Source: Tillus elongatus (Eukaryota > Arthropoda > Insecta > Coleoptera > Cleridae). From it: a DNA stretch of 64,000 bases. Within the stretch, counting starts at the first letter, position 1. Each line of letters begins with the position of its first letter. The position numbers and the translations under genes were made by a program. The notes under the pieces are model-generated. The model did no database searches, had not been told where the DNA came from, and was given only the letters and a program-made list of their open reading frames with translations. The stretch spans positions 7,200,426-7,264,425 of the forward strand of contig OZ023269.1 of the NCBI GenBank assembly GCA_964006375.1, given 5' to 3'. This document shows positions 9,640 through 21,529 of this stretch, piece after piece.

Positions 9640-11014
9640 GTTTAGTTTTATTTATTTTAATTTTTATCTATTTATTCATACACCACCCAACAGCTTAAAG
9701 CCAAACTAAGGATGGGCCGATACACAAAACATAATAACAAACAATAATCAAACAAACTACACAAAAAAGAGTCACAAATTTGATCGCTTTGAAAAACATT
9801 TTTATCTCTGATATATTACATGAGAAAATATCTAGGCTGTCCTGCAATACAGAGTAGTCATTGCATATCTGGAGACGATCGCAGCAATCGCGTACGAGCA
9901 GTCGGGAGATAGAATGTGCCTGGAAAGCGTGCTGCAATACGGGGCACATTGAAATTAAGTTGCTGAAGCAGATTACGGCAATCGAACACAGAATTAACCA
10001 GTTTGTATAAAAATGTAATTAAACTGCACTGCCTGCGCATCGACAGACTCTGCAGACCAAAGCGAAGAAGTAAACCTTCCTGAGGGAAACCAATAGAAGG
10101 ATATCGACCATCCTCACGAAAGCTAAGAAATTTTAGAAATTTCCTTTGCACTGATTCTTCACTTGCCACATGTATCTCATAAGTAGGAGCCCACACAACT
10201 GAGCCATATGCAAGTCGGGACCTAACCAAACAACGAAAGAGTCGGAGGAGGGTGTCAGTCTGTGAGAAATTATTGCTGTTTCTTATCAGAAACCCAAGAG
10301 TTTTGTAAGCAGAATTGACAGTCTGCTCGTAGTGTGGTTTAAAAGATAGAGTACCATCAAAAACAATTCCAAGGTCCCTAACTGTCCCGGGGCGATCAAG
10401 TGGAAGCCCTCTTATATTGTACCCGAAAGTAATTGCGTGTTTATTTCGACTAAAGGACATCTCACAACACTTGGAAACATTCATAGAAAGACCACTCCGA
10501 CAACACCATTCATCTAGGATCTGAAGATAGTTCTGGAGTTGCAAACAGTCATCAACACTCGAAATATTTGCGAAAATCTTAATATCATCTGCATACATTA
10601 AAAAAGGAACATGCAAAACATGTTTAACTGCGTCAATAAATATATTAAACAGTAATGGACCGAGTATGGAACCCTGCTGCACTTCCGAAGCTATGTGATA
10701 TGTGTCAGACTTGAAGCCCCCAACCTCAACAAATTATCTCCTTCCATCCAGGTAAGATCTGAACAAGCCAAGCAAGCCCTCGGAGAATCCGATAGCCCTC
10801 ATCCTGTCAATTAGAACGGAATGATTTAGACAATCGAAGGCCTTAGATAGATCAGTATACACAACATCAACCTGTGAAGAGCGGTCGAGAGTGGAAAAAG
10901 GCAGGCCTCGAAAGTCTTACAGAAGACACATAGTATGGCTATTGGTCGATAGTTTGATGGATCACCACTATCCCCCGCCTTGAAGACAGGGAGAACTCGT
11001 GACATCGTCCAAAT
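9640..11014 (-). pseudogene. non-LTR retrotransposon RT, 5'-truncated with internal breaks
   Basis: The minus strand encodes T-M-S-R-V-L-P-V-F-K-A-G-D then N-Y-R-P-I-A-I-L (about 11010-10910). A frameshift and short deletion follow, then V-V-Y-T-D-L-S-K-A-F-D-C-L-N-H. A stop precedes Q-Q-G-S-I-L-G-P-L-L-F-N and catalytic Y-A-D-D within the long frame 9858-10682, which continues into the thumb region. The 3' side has AATAAATA-type sequence near 9650. The 5' border at ~11014 meets a hAT-like terminus. It is a different family from the LINE at 8140; clade unassigned. Confidence 0.82.
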
Positions 11015-11057
11015 CACGCCCCCCAGGGGGCCGCTCCCCACAGTTTGAGAATCGCTG
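11015..11057. mobile_element. hAT-type terminal sequence
   Basis: Reading the minus strand from 11057: CAGCGATTCTCAAACTGTGG followed by a GC-rich CCCC...GGGGGG palindrome, the classic end of hAT elements. Only this end is visible because the LINE at 9640-11014 abuts it. Presumably the LINE inserted in, or is fused to, a hAT copy. Confidence 0.5.
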
Positions 11058-11558
11058 TCTTATACATGTTCTTTGATAACTAGCTATGAAATGTTTATGT
11101 GACATATCCTGTGTGTGCATTAGGTGAATAAATAAGTAAAGTAAAGTTTTTGTCTCTTACCACTTATCAGATTTCCAGATTGAGTGAGATCAATTTACAT
11201 ACCTTTTGATATGTATTATTATTATCATTATGACTATTGAACTTACATAATTTAGCATTGATCTCGAGAGTTCAAAGAAAATATACTGCAAACCGAACTC
11301 TGGGACATTAAATAAATTTCAATACAAAGTTCTAAACTATAAAGACGTTACAGCAGGCTAAGACGTGACAGCATGTCTATAAAACTTTGTGGTTTTGCAT
11401 AAAAATCTAATACAGGTTGCAACTTTTACATTCCATATTAAATCTGGATATGCTTACCATGTCTATCACATACTGAATATTCCTCAACTCCATTAAAATA
11501 GATTAACCTAACTGCATCTTCATTTAAAACTTAAATGGTCATAAAACTTCCGACTTAG
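11058..11558. other. no feature recognised
   Basis: AT-rich unique-looking sequence upstream of the possible exon at 11559; no other exon could be supported. Confidence 0.3.
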
Positions 11559-11760
11559 GGCTTTAGATGCGTCTGTTGCCACTGTTATAATAAAAGATGA
11601 AATAGCGCCAAAGTATGATGAGTTATTAAAAGACGTCGATATTGCAGTTAGGGCAGTTACCCCATTATTAGATGTTATCGTCAGGCAAGTAAGAGGAATC
11701 GGTGCTGGCATAGAAAAGTTTCAGTTCTCCCCAAAGGTTCATTGGTATATGGTGGATTAA
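11559..11760 (+). CDS. possible 3'-terminal exon of an unknown gene
   Basis: After an AG at 11557-11558 an open frame of 66 codons runs to TAA at 11758-11760. It starts A-L-D-A-S-V-A-T-V-I-I-K-D-E-I-A-P-K-Y and ends K-V-H-W-Y-M-V-D. The composition (alternating Val/Ile, Asp/Glu/Lys, predicted amphipathic helices) is protein-like and unlike the transposon ORFs nearby. An AATAAA lies 125 bases downstream at 11885-11890. In-frame sequence upstream is closed by TAA at 11542, so a splice acceptor is needed. No family is recognised and no upstream exon was found. It could also be a remnant of a transposon gene. Confidence 0.35.
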
Positions 11761-12416
11761 AAGAATTATCATTTATTTACTTATAAATGATTGAATATAA
11801 ACAGTTTTTCACCTAACATAATATTCACTATTACAAGACGAAAAACGTCTGATAAAACTTCAGCGAAACTGTAGTTATATATAGAATAAAATAGTGTAAA
11901 TAAATTTGTTTATTTATCTAAGTAAAGACCCATAACCTCAAAAATGAAAATATTGGACTTAATATTGTTTAGCTCTGTGGTCCAGATATATACAGGTCGC
12001 CCATTGAAAACGATCTGGCAGCAATAACTACCAGGAAAATATTTTGTCGAAAAAAACCTGAAACACGTCAAGTTTGGTTGTGAGGGGGACAACTTTTTGC
12101 GCAGAACGTATTGCCCAAACTTTACCCTCCTAAGCGGTGGTGTCATCCTTTCAAAATTTTGAAATAGGAATAGGGGCCACGCGATGGCTCGTTGAAAAGA
12201 GCTGTACATTTCCTATATACTGATTTATTATTTATGAAATTCGGTCTATTCCTTTCGAAGATATGGATTTTTGAAATCTTTAAGTGAAACGATTTAGTTC
12301 TTTAACTTCTAGGGAAATTGATTAAATTGATTAGTGATATTTCAAAAATCCATATCATCTAAACGAATAGGCCGAATTTCAAAATAAAAAAGCAACGTTT
12401 AAGGAATCAAAAGCGT
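11761..12416. other. non-coding sequence with repeat family fragments
   Basis: It contains the AATAAA at 11885. The block 12340-12416 also occurs at 14715-14786, directly before a (TA)n tract. No convincing coding sequence. Confidence 0.3.
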
Positions 12417-14222
12417 CCAGAGAATTTTTTTAAGAAACGCTGAAACACGTCAATTTTAATATTGAGGGGGACATGTTTTGACATAAAACTCAACTTTGTC
12501 ACATCAACTCGTTAACCCTTATATTTTAAATAGGGAACATGGTTCGAGTGTAACATCATTTGAAAGTTCTTTCTTTTCTGAATTCAGCACACTAATTTTT
12601 TTGGAAGTTTTATCAACTCGTTTAAAAATTATTTACAGTTATAGTTGCAAGAATGTATTTCATTCAGTGATAAGAAATGCACTAATTACTCAATTTTTCG
12701 TTAAAAAAAAACTAAAAAACAAAACCAAACGTTCAAAAATATTTATTCAGTTAAGTAAGTGTTCAAATTGTTGACCACCAGCTTCCATACAAAAGTACAA
12801 ATTTTGTTCAAAACGTGCTCTGACATTCTGGAGCATTTGTGGAGTTATTAGACGCCATTCTTCAACAATGCGTCGTCGTAATTCTTCCAGAGACTCCGGT
12901 TCTGTTGCGTATATTCCACTCTTTAAATGGCCCCATAGAAAGAAGTCTAAAGGAGTTAAATCCGGTTATCTAGGCGGGCACTCAATAGCACCTCTACGCC
13001 CAAACCATTGTTCTGGAAACTCTTTGTTCAAAAACTCCCTAACACGTTGTAAAAAATGCGAAGGAGCTCCATCTTGTTGAAACACTAATTGATTTCATTT
13101 TCAACAATGTCAATTAGTAGAGGGTAAAAGATATCTTCTAGTAACTACAAATACATTTGGCCACTCAAATTTCATCAAGAAAAATTGGTCCGATTAAACG
13201 GTCTCCAAAAATGCTGGTCCAGACATTCAATTTCTGTGGAGTTTTGTGTGAAAATTTCTTGGATTATTATCTGCGCAATAACGACAATTATGACAATTGA
13301 CTTTAGAGTTTAATAAAAACGTACACTCGTCTGAAAAACAGATATTGAACAGAACGTTCACGTTATCAGCTATTCGTGCAGTCATAACTTTACAAAACTC
13401 CAGTCGCAGATCAAAATCATCTTCATTAAGTTGTTGTACAAGATGAATTTTATACGAGTGAAATTTATGATGCTTCAATATTCGCTGAATAGTTCTTTTT
13501 TTGATGTTTGAAACAGTGGCCAATTTTCTCGTGCTCAAAGTTGGGTCTGCAGCAATTTGTCCTAAAACTTCAATCTCAATAGTCTCATTTCTAACCGGAA
13601 ATTCACGTTCAGGATCCCGTTTTTTGTTGGCTACTGAACCACTTTGTCGAAACTTTGCAACTAACTCCAAAATGCATTTTCTGTTAGCATGTCTGTTCGG
13701 ATGTCGTTTATTAAACAAATTTGCGGTACGATTGGCACAGTCATCGTTTTTGAAAAAAAGAGTAATTATTTCAACTCTTTCTTATACAGAATACACCATT
13801 GTGAAATTAATTTTCGGTAGTACTATTAAATATCAAACCGACCGATAAACTGAAATAATAAACCGCATTTCTCTCATTCCGATAAGAAATGTTCTGATAG
13901 TCAATTTTTTGTTTACAAATCAACAAAACATTGACTATCAGCACATTTCTTATCGGAATGAGTGAAATGCGTTTTTGCATCTTCAACTGTAAATTATTTT
14001 TAAACGAGTTGATATAACTTCCAAAAAATTAGTGTGCTGAATTCAGAAATGAAAGATCTCTCAAATGATGTAACACTCGACTCATGTTCCCTATTTAAAA
14101 TATAAGGGTTGTTATCACCCTTAAGGAGTTGATGTGACAAAGTTGAGTTTTGTGTCAAAACATGTTCCCCTAAATATTAAAATTGACTTGTTTCAGCGTT
14201 TCTTAAAAAAAAATTTCTCTGG
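12417..14222. mobile_element. mariner-type DNA transposon with long TIRs
   Basis: Outer ends CCAGAG...CTCTGG are followed by matching inverted sequence of roughly 280 bp on each side (GAAACGCTGAAACA, GGGGGACATGTTTTGACA, ATTTTAAATAGGGAACATG and more). The interior holds one minus-strand transposase pseudogene. The flanks do not show an obvious TA duplication, so the exact ends may be off by a few bases. An inner palindrome (13890-13960) lies next to the right TIR. Confidence 0.7.
12770..13798 (-). pseudogene. mariner/Tc1-superfamily transposase (DUF4817 type), broken
   Basis: The encoded protein begins M-V-Y-S-V, then TAA, then E-R-V-E-I-I-T-L-F-F. It continues with a helix-turn-helix (F-N-K-R-H-P-N-R-H, S-T-R-K-L-A), I-Q-R-I-L-K-H-H-K-F-H and the first DDE block F-S-D-E-C-T-F-L-L-N. 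The frame 13227-13718 then breaks. Downstream pieces are readable in other frames: V-F-Q-Q-D-G-A-P-S-H-F, a TAG-interrupted P-D-L-T-P-L-D-F-F-L-W-G and the terminal G-G-Q-Q-F-E-H. At least one nonsense codon and one frameshift make it inactive. Confidence 0.85.
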
Positions 14223-14259
14223 CGGCAAATCGGTCTCTTTTGTTTTCAATGCGCCACCC

Positions 14260-14265
<6 letters not shown>

Positions 14266-14351
<86 letters not shown>
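14266..14351. repeat. (TA)n microsatellite
   Basis: About 86 bp; the right flank is the CTGATAACTCAAAAAATAAT arm of the TA-core repeat family. Confidence 0.95.
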
Positions 14352-14784
14352 CACTGATAACTCAAAAAATAATAGACCGATTTTGATAAAATTTAGCATC
14401 TACCTTCCTTTTATAAGTGGCTTGGATCAATTCGTTATCCAGATAAATCTAACCAAGTTTTCCGGGGAAATTTCCTGTTTCCTTTTGGGAAAAATGTTTA
14501 TCTCAAAAAATAGAAAAGCTTTGGCAACCAAATTTGGTACGTAAGTTAACGATATTAAAAGGAAACCATATACAAAAATTTATATTTATATGTTAAAAGC
14601 AAAAAAAGTTATAATTATTTTGTGTCAGATCATTTCTATAAAAATTCACTACCATAACGCACTTGCTGCGTCCAGACTTTTTAATTTATCTGGAAATTCA
14701 CTAGTGATATTTAAAAAATCCATATCTTCTAAACGAATAGACCGAATTTCAAAATAAAAAAAGCAACGTTTAAGGAATCAAAAG

Positions 14785-14941
<157 letters not shown>

Positions 14942-15088
14942 ACATAAAAATATTAAAACTGACCCCGAATGTGGGTTCTAGGGGTCATAGTTCGCGCTAA
15001 TTTGAAGAAACTTTTTTAGTGTTAAATTTTATCTGAGAAAATTCGCCAAAAAAATATCATTCTATTAGAAGTATTGGGTTTACTTGCT

Positions 15089-15180
15089 GAAAATTGGAAT
15101 CTGTGATGAGTACACGCTGGAGATCATATTTTATCACAACACATTTTTAAAGCCTGACGATCGTTTCGCTAAAAACGTAA
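15089..15180 (-). repeat. PLE family A terminal fragment
   Basis: Diverged reverse-complement copy of the PLE end at 6136-6232. It retains CTGACGATCGTTTC, CACAACACATT and a GGAATCTGTGATGAGTAC block; the CTGATGA half of the hammerhead-like motif is not preserved. Confidence 0.55.
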
Positions 15181-15329
15181 ACATCACCAAAGAGATAGAC
15201 AATGTAAACACCTTAAAAAAACCGTGTTTATTAGGTTTGGCATCTCACTGTTTCACTATGCAGAGTTTGCAAAGGTGTAGTGAGAATTATTTAAATTTTC
15301 ATTATGGATTTCAGTGGCGCAAATAATGA

Positions 15330-16093
15330 ATGAACGAGCTTTCTTCTATACCTAGAGAAAACGTCCCATATATAAAGAATGGCAAATGACAGTTAACATT
15401 GTTTTCAAATTAGTTTTGTTTATGGCAAACGTGAATAAAATAAGTAAATTTTCACGTCACTTATGGTATTCAAAGTAACAGGTTTTATTGGCCGAAGTGT
15501 AATAAGAGCTATAAGAGAAATGCTTTCTACAAACCAAATAATGTTAAAGCAACACCGATTGTAGACTTTGCGTTATGACCCAGCTGGTTTGACCTACATT
15601 TAAGCCCCTCTTACTCCGGTGAAGAACCAATGGGGACCAGTAGAGGTGTCCAGCACACTTCAACTGACATTCATCAAGTTCATCACTATCAGTGAAGAAA
15701 TCTGTAGCAAAAAATTAGAAGAAAATTAATGACAGTGGGTGATAATAGTGTACTATAGTGTATATTGATCAATTGTAAGTAGCTACGGATATTATTTTAT
15801 ATCAAATTGTTTTTATATGTCACATCTTCCGAAGTATTCAATTTTGATCAAGCCTCAGGCTTTTAAAAATGATTTTTAGATATAACTATTTTTAACATCT
15901 TTAGGTGTTAATTGATATGTTAAATCTAGCGTCTAAAATAGGCATAGACAGTAAAGAAAATAGGTAAGTAGCACTGGATATTATGTATTAAGACCGTTGC
16001 TACAAAAAAAAAACAATATAAAGAATATTTGCGGCTCCTGGTGAGTTTCTCGAAAATGTAGTTTCCTTGAAGCAACAATTTTTGACAGTGGGC
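15330..16093. other. no feature recognised
   Basis: AT-rich sequence without convincing coding or structural signal, between the PLE fragment and the hammerhead-like unit. Confidence 0.3.
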
Positions 16094-16309
16094 TAAACTG
16101 AAATCTGACACTTACTGCTTGTATCGTGTGCCGACCTACCGGAAACTTTGTTTCTGACACAACCACCTTTTGTAATGTTTCAGGAAGATCCTGAAGATGG
16201 CCAGATATATGGGCCAAAACGCGTAGGGCTTTTATTAAATAAATTCAGTCTGGAGTATAGCCTTGTTCTGTTCTTTTTTACTTTGGAAATAAACTGAAAT
16301 CTGACACTT
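16094..16309 (+). mobile_element. 176-bp hammerhead-like unit flanked by 20-bp direct repeats
   Basis: TAAACTGAAATCTGACACTT occurs at 16094-16113 and again at 16290-16309, exactly bracketing 16114-16289. The long perfect duplication looks like a target-site duplication from retrotransposition. The unit encodes no protein, carries a hammerhead-like motif at 16191-16228 and has an AATAAATTCAG segment after it. It may be a non-autonomous PLE derivative or a retrozyme-like unit. Confidence 0.6.
16191..16228 (+). ncRNA. hammerhead-like motif with mutated core
   Basis: CTGAAGA (16191-16197), T, helix II GGCC/GGCC (16199-16202 with 16212-16215), then AAAAC where GAAAC is expected, then GCGTA. The G-to-A change at the invariant G12 position suggests this copy is inactive. 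Confidence 0.45.
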
Positions 16310-16404
16310 TAACCTTATCTAACATATAACGTTATCATATTCGAGCGTAGCTGAATGTTAAAAAAGTCTGGTGGTAACAAATTTTCATAAACATTTCTAT
16401 TAAC

Positions 16405-17091
16405 ATCAAAAAGTTCGGAACGCAGCAAGTGCGTTATGGTAGTTAATTTTTATTAAATATTTCAAACTTGGATAACTCAATTTTCGATAAACTTAGAAAG
16501 TTGAATTTTGGTACATAGTAAGGCCTTTCCCAATGAAATACATCTGACAAATGCTATTAAAATAGCTTTCTAATTTTCGGAGAAAAAATTTTTTTTCGAA
16601 AGAAAATTCAAAATTTGAAAAACTCAATTTTATATAAACGTAGAAAGTTGAATATTGGTATTTGGTAAGGCCTTTCCTAAGGCAATGTATACACCAAATT
16701 TCATTTATATTTCTTTGTAATTTTCGTAGAAAAATTTTTTTTTTTGAAAGAAAGCTCAAAATTTTCCCGGAAAAACTTGCCCGATTTTCCTGGATAACGA
16801 ACTCATCCAAGCCATTAATAAAAGAAACGCACTTGCCGAGTTTTATCGAAATCGGTTAATTATTTTTTGAGTTATCGGTTGGATACATACACACATGGGT
16901 TCTAGGGGTCTTAGTTCACGCTCATTAAAAAAAAAATTGCATCATCGATACCTCTCTATTAGTAAATTTTTTAAATAAAAATTCAGTAATAGTTAATGTA
17001 GAAACTTAATATCGGATAAATTATATAGAGTCTATAAGGACATCTTGTATATTAAGTTTAATCCAAATACTTTTTAGTGCCTTTTGGTAGC

Positions 17092-17094
<3 letters not shown>
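16405..17094 (-). repeat. TA-core repeat family, arm copy
   Basis: Starts with a GGAACGCAGCAAGTGCGTTATGG end and runs through tandem-like blocks (AAACTTAGAAAGTTGAATTTTGG twice) to the GAGTTATCGGTTGGATACA boundary near 16890, here without a long (TA)n. Confidence 0.6.

Positions 17095-17172
<78 letters not shown>
17095..17172. repeat. (TA)n microsatellite
   Basis: About 78 bp; its flanks are not clearly of the TA-core family. Confidence 0.95.
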
Positions 17173-17579
17173 AGTTACAGCTTAAAAAAGTTATAGGTGC
17201 TTAAAGAATTTTTTTTGGGCGTCGCTGATGATAAGAGAATGACGAAAAACGATTTTTTTTGTGTGGTTAACAAAATCTATTGAATTTTACAGACAAAGAT
17301 TAAGTTTTATTGGCACAAAAAATCAAGAAATAATAGAAAGGTTACTTTCAAAATTTTTTCTTAAAACGTCAAAGTTGAGATTTGAAACTTCAAAACTGCG
17401 AAGATTTAAACAAATATCATTAAACGTATGCAGGTTATGTACAGGAAATATCGCAATAAGTGTATCTTACAAAGCCTTAAGCTCTTGCTTCAACTGTCAT
17501 TGTCGTTCACTTTACTTAAATATTTCCAGAAAAATCATTTCAAATAGACCCTTCCTCTGATGCGTTGGCTGTGGCTTAA

Positions 17580-17743
17580 AGTTATTATGAATTAGTTAAT
17601 TTTTAGCGAATTTACGTAGAAAATATTCACCGCTATTGAGAAGATCGCGCCTTTTGAATTTTGAAAAAACGGTTTCAAACGAGCGTGAACTAGGATCCAT
17701 AAAACCCACATTCGGGGCCAGTTTCAATTTTTATAAGTTTATA

Positions 17744-17815
<72 letters not shown>

Positions 17816-18600
17816 GAAGTGTATTTCTTTTATTAATAGCTTGGATGAGTTCGTTAGCCAGAAAAATTGGACAAGGTTTTCCGAGAAAATTTTGAGTTTT
17901 CTTTCGAAAAAAATTGTTTTCTCCGAAAATTACACAGCTATTTCGATGAAATTTGGTGTACATATTGCTTTGGGAAGTACCTAACTATGTAATTCAGCTT
18001 TTTAGGTTTACAGACAATTGAGCTATTCAAATTTGAAGCATTTATATTTAATATCACCGCTTTTTATTGACAATGGTAAAAACTGGTGTATGTATATGAG
18101 ATCTAGTATGTCTGAGTCGTTACCTAGCTACGGAACATTTGATATCATTGCGCAGGTCAGTTACACGCTGTAACTGTCGTTTATCGTATATTATTATATC
18201 GTTTATCTGTTTTCAATTACAGTTGACAAATTATCTATGTAATTTGGGATTTTTAATGTACAAGTGCAAATTATTTCTTTACGATTTTATTAATGTTAGT
18301 GGGTGGATGAAACAGTGTTTGTGATGTCTGTCAACAGATATAAAAGATCGAATTTCTACAAAAAGGGCTGATATGCAACAGGTTAATTATTTTCTCTCTG
18401 ATGCTTTGGCGGTAGTTTTAGTTAAGTTTATGGTTTAACGGTCCATAAGTTTCAGCTACTTTTCGTACAAAAAATTCGTCAATAAGGAGGCCGCGACTTT
18501 AGAATTTTAAAAAGATTTCTTCAAGTGACCGGAAACTAGGTCCCCTAGAATCCATATCCGGGTTTACATTCAGTTTTTATCTGGTTACATATATACAGGG
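17580..18600 (+). repeat. TA-core repeat element
   Basis: Contains the left arm (AGAAGATCGCGCC, CATTCGGGGCCAGTTTC), the tract at 17747-17813 and the right arm (AGCTTGGATGAGTTCGTTAGCC). A second copy of the left arm begins near 18480. Bases 17814-19113 have an inverted, diverged duplicate at 27772-29091. Confidence 0.7.
17747..17813. repeat. (TA)n microsatellite
   Basis: About 67 bp inside a TA-core element. Confidence 0.95.
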
Positions 18601-18820
18601 TGACGCATTTCTACGGTAAAGCTCAATATAATTATTATTATACAAGAGACGAGAAAAAATTGCATAAGTTAATTATAGGGTGTCTTGAGCTGCATCTTAT
18701 AAAATTATTTTGACAATCACAGGCTGGCCCATAAGTCGTTGGTGATCCCTAAAAATTTTTTTTCGAACACCATTATTTTATTGCATTTTTTATCGAAATA
18801 TGTTCGTAAGAAAACAAATC

Positions 18821-19113
18821 GAGACGCAGTAAGCGCATTGCAAATTTTCATTTAATGCTTCAAGTTTCAATAACTCAATTTGCTATTAACCTAAGGTTTG
18901 TTGGCTCTGAAACCAATATTTAAAGTTTATTGTCGGAAAATTTTTGTACATTTTCAAACAATAAGTTATTTTGATAAAATATGGCACATTGTTTCTACTA
19001 TATAGGTTATACCGGTAACCAAATTGATGACTAATGGCATTAAAAAGACATATTTGCTATGCAAAGCATTTAAATAAAAATTCACTTCCATAACGCACTT
19101 GCTGCGTCCAGAT
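18821..19113 (+). mobile_element. ~300-bp TIR element (GACGCAGC family)
   Basis: Ends are inverted: GAGACGCAGTAAGCGC at the left and GCACTTGCTGCGTCCAGA at the right. The interior matches the copies at 23492, 24292, 27772, 46796 and 50350. It has no coding capacity and is probably a MITE. Confidence 0.7.
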
Positions 19114-19129
19114 TTTTCTTACTTCATTG

Positions 19130-19899
19130 CACGCAAAATAATAATTGTTAAGGGACAACGTAATGTTGAACACCTATATAAAAACTCTTTAAACATGATT
19201 ACGAAAATCGGAACAGTGAAAACAATAAAGCTTGTGGTTTCAAATAAAAGATTAAAGACTCTTTAGGCACAAAAATGTCCATTATCTCAAATAAATACAG
19301 CGCAGGAACAATAAAAATGTTGATTCAAAAATTTTCTCTTTATGTAGGTTTCTTTTTATATCCTCAATTCATCACTCCGTGAACAAGATAATAAAAGGCC
19401 TCGAGATTTATGAGCTAAGATAACTTCAAAGTTCCTTCGACACCAAACAGACAATGAAAATCAAATCTAAAATCAATCAAATATTTCTGTAAGATTAGCG
19501 GGCGACTTTTATAAACAAAGCAAAATATGGGGTATGTTATTTAGCGACATTTTATCGTTTTGCAAATTTTGCGTGGTATTTTAAATATGATTAAATAATC
19601 TTATTTCCGTTGTATTCACAGAGCTTGTATTTTCTTATGATATTTATTTTATTTGAGTAACCTAATTACATAGGTATTTTGTGTCTCATATATGAATAAT
19701 GTGTCTTGGGAGATAATGCTTTTATATAAGTAGAATTCTAGGACAGTGTGTAATATATCTTTATATTTACGTCATGTGGCTTATCTACGTTTTCCGTTAG
19801 GTATTTAAGTTATTTACACACCAACGAAGCATGTAATACGAATCCAGATGGATTCTTATGACTTGTAATTACTACAGTTGTCTTTTGTTTGTTGTTTTA
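19130..19899. other. no feature recognised
   Basis: AT-rich spacer with no supported gene or repeat family. Confidence 0.3.
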
Positions 19900-20690
19900 T
19901 TACGCTATATACTTCAAACATGCCTGCAAACTCTGGTGAGGGTGTTTTGGTTAATATGATTTATAGCTTCCGTGATTCTCTTTCGTAATTTATTGATATT
20001 TTGTGGTGGATCGAATTTATACACATCATTCTTCAGAGTACCCCAAAAATAAAAATCCATGGGTGTTATATCAGGACTTCGAGCACACCAATGAACCGGC
20101 CCATTGTTACAAATGACACGATATTAAAATTTTGGTACAAAACTTCTTTGACGATCCTAGCATTGTTAGCTGGACAATCGTCTGATTGGTACCAAATCTC
20201 GTCTAAATTATCATGAACTCCTTTAATTGTTGGTAAGGTATCATTTCTCAATAGATTAAGACCTTTTCCTAGTTAAATTATTTACAAAAAAGAACGGACC
20301 AACAATGACGTTACCTGAATTTCTTTTAAATTAACTGTCTAATTTACAAATAAAAATAACAGTTGTTTAGCTAATAAGCCACACCAAACATTAATACCAA
20401 ATCTGTCTTGCAATCGTCTTTCTTCCTTTAGATGGGGATTTTCATTTGCCCCATAATGGCTACTTGTAAATATGGATTCATCAGTCCATATTATTTTCAA
20501 TGAAAATTTTCGTCCTGCTGACATTGTCTTTGATAACATCTGCAGAATTGAAGTCGCTTAGGGTAATAGTGGTAATCGTCAACATTTAAGCCTTGTACGA
20601 TTGTAGGTTTGTATGGATGGTAATGACTTTGTTTTAATACACTGTGTACTGTACTTTTTGGAACGTCATTTGTTCACCATAAAACCGAAC
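19900..20690 (-). pseudogene. mariner-type transposase, heavily broken
   Basis: Minus-strand pieces in order: V-P-K-S-T-V-H-S-V-L-K-Q-S-H-Y-H-P-Y-K (~20670), I-I-W-T-D-E-S-I-F with G-I-N-V-W-C-G-L-L (20339-20539), D-D-C-P-A-N-N-A-R-I-V-K (~20180), then S-P-D-I-T-P-M-D-F-Y-F-W-G-T-L-K (~20050). All three DDE blocks are recognisable but spread over several frames. The family is the same broad group as the element at 53700 but a different lineage. Confidence 0.8.
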
Positions 20691-21000
20691 AGATTACCAA
20701 TCAGAAGACCATCTTTCTGGATGTAGATTTTATTACCGAAAAAAAATAAGTTCTGAGACAGAGAAGCTTTGACTAAAACATAGAATGCTTCTCCAATCTT
20801 TATATTAAAAGTAGATGAGGAAAGTAGTATTTCAAAAATTAAAGAATCCGAATGACAAAGACACTGGTTAAAAGGTTAGAAACATCAAACAACACGAAAA
20901 TTGTACCAGTTTCAACCATGACTTCTATAAGTCTCTCAATCAATATTATATAATTTTTGATTGAGTAGGGCGACTCAAAAGCTGTACCCAATATTATGTG
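20691..21000 (-). pseudogene. PLE reverse transcriptase fragment
   Basis: The minus strand reads S-P-Y-S-I-K-N-Y, V-L-F-D-V-S-N-L-L-T-S-V and, after a break, K-I-Y-I-Q-K-D-G-L-L-I-G-N. These line up with the S-P-T-Y, S-F-D-V-T-S-L-F and D-G-L-P-M-G motifs of PLE RTs. It ends abruptly at the mariner fragment. Decayed and short, so only moderate confidence. Confidence 0.5.
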
Positions 21001-21529
21001 AGATGAAAGGTCACTATTAATTTACATGAGCGGCAACCTACGAATGTAGGCAACGTCTATATTAATCTGTGGAAGGCGGCAATAATAGGATTCATTGGAT
21101 AGATTAATATATAGAATAGAATCGAAATAAAAATTTGGCGGAACCAAGGTCAAGGTTACGGGTGAAATGTGAAAGTAGATTGTCGAATTCCAGTATATAA
21201 TTGTTGAAACGAATTCATTACACTCTATAAATAGAACTTTACCCATTATTTACTAACATCAGATAAAATGCTAATCATAAATTAAAATTTGTCCCGGTTT
21301 TGCAATTTTGTAGCAAATACTATACGTAAATAAAACAATGTAAAATAATAAGTAATTAAAATAGATTGAATCATAAATAATAGTTATCTGTAAAAAAGGA
21401 ATATGTAAACCCAGCATTCGGTCGACATTACTATCTATATTAACTTTATATTTTATTGGCACTTGTATTTGAATTCTAAATTTTAACTATTCATTGATGG
21501 ATTGTTTAAAAACATTTTAGTAAACAGCG
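21001..21529. other. no feature recognised
   Basis: AT-rich; small ORFs here have no recognisable similarity. Confidence 0.3.

Noticed and set aside
11520..11711. Minus-strand ORF of 63 codons
   Set aside because: Its complement on the plus strand has better protein character plus a stop and poly(A) signal.
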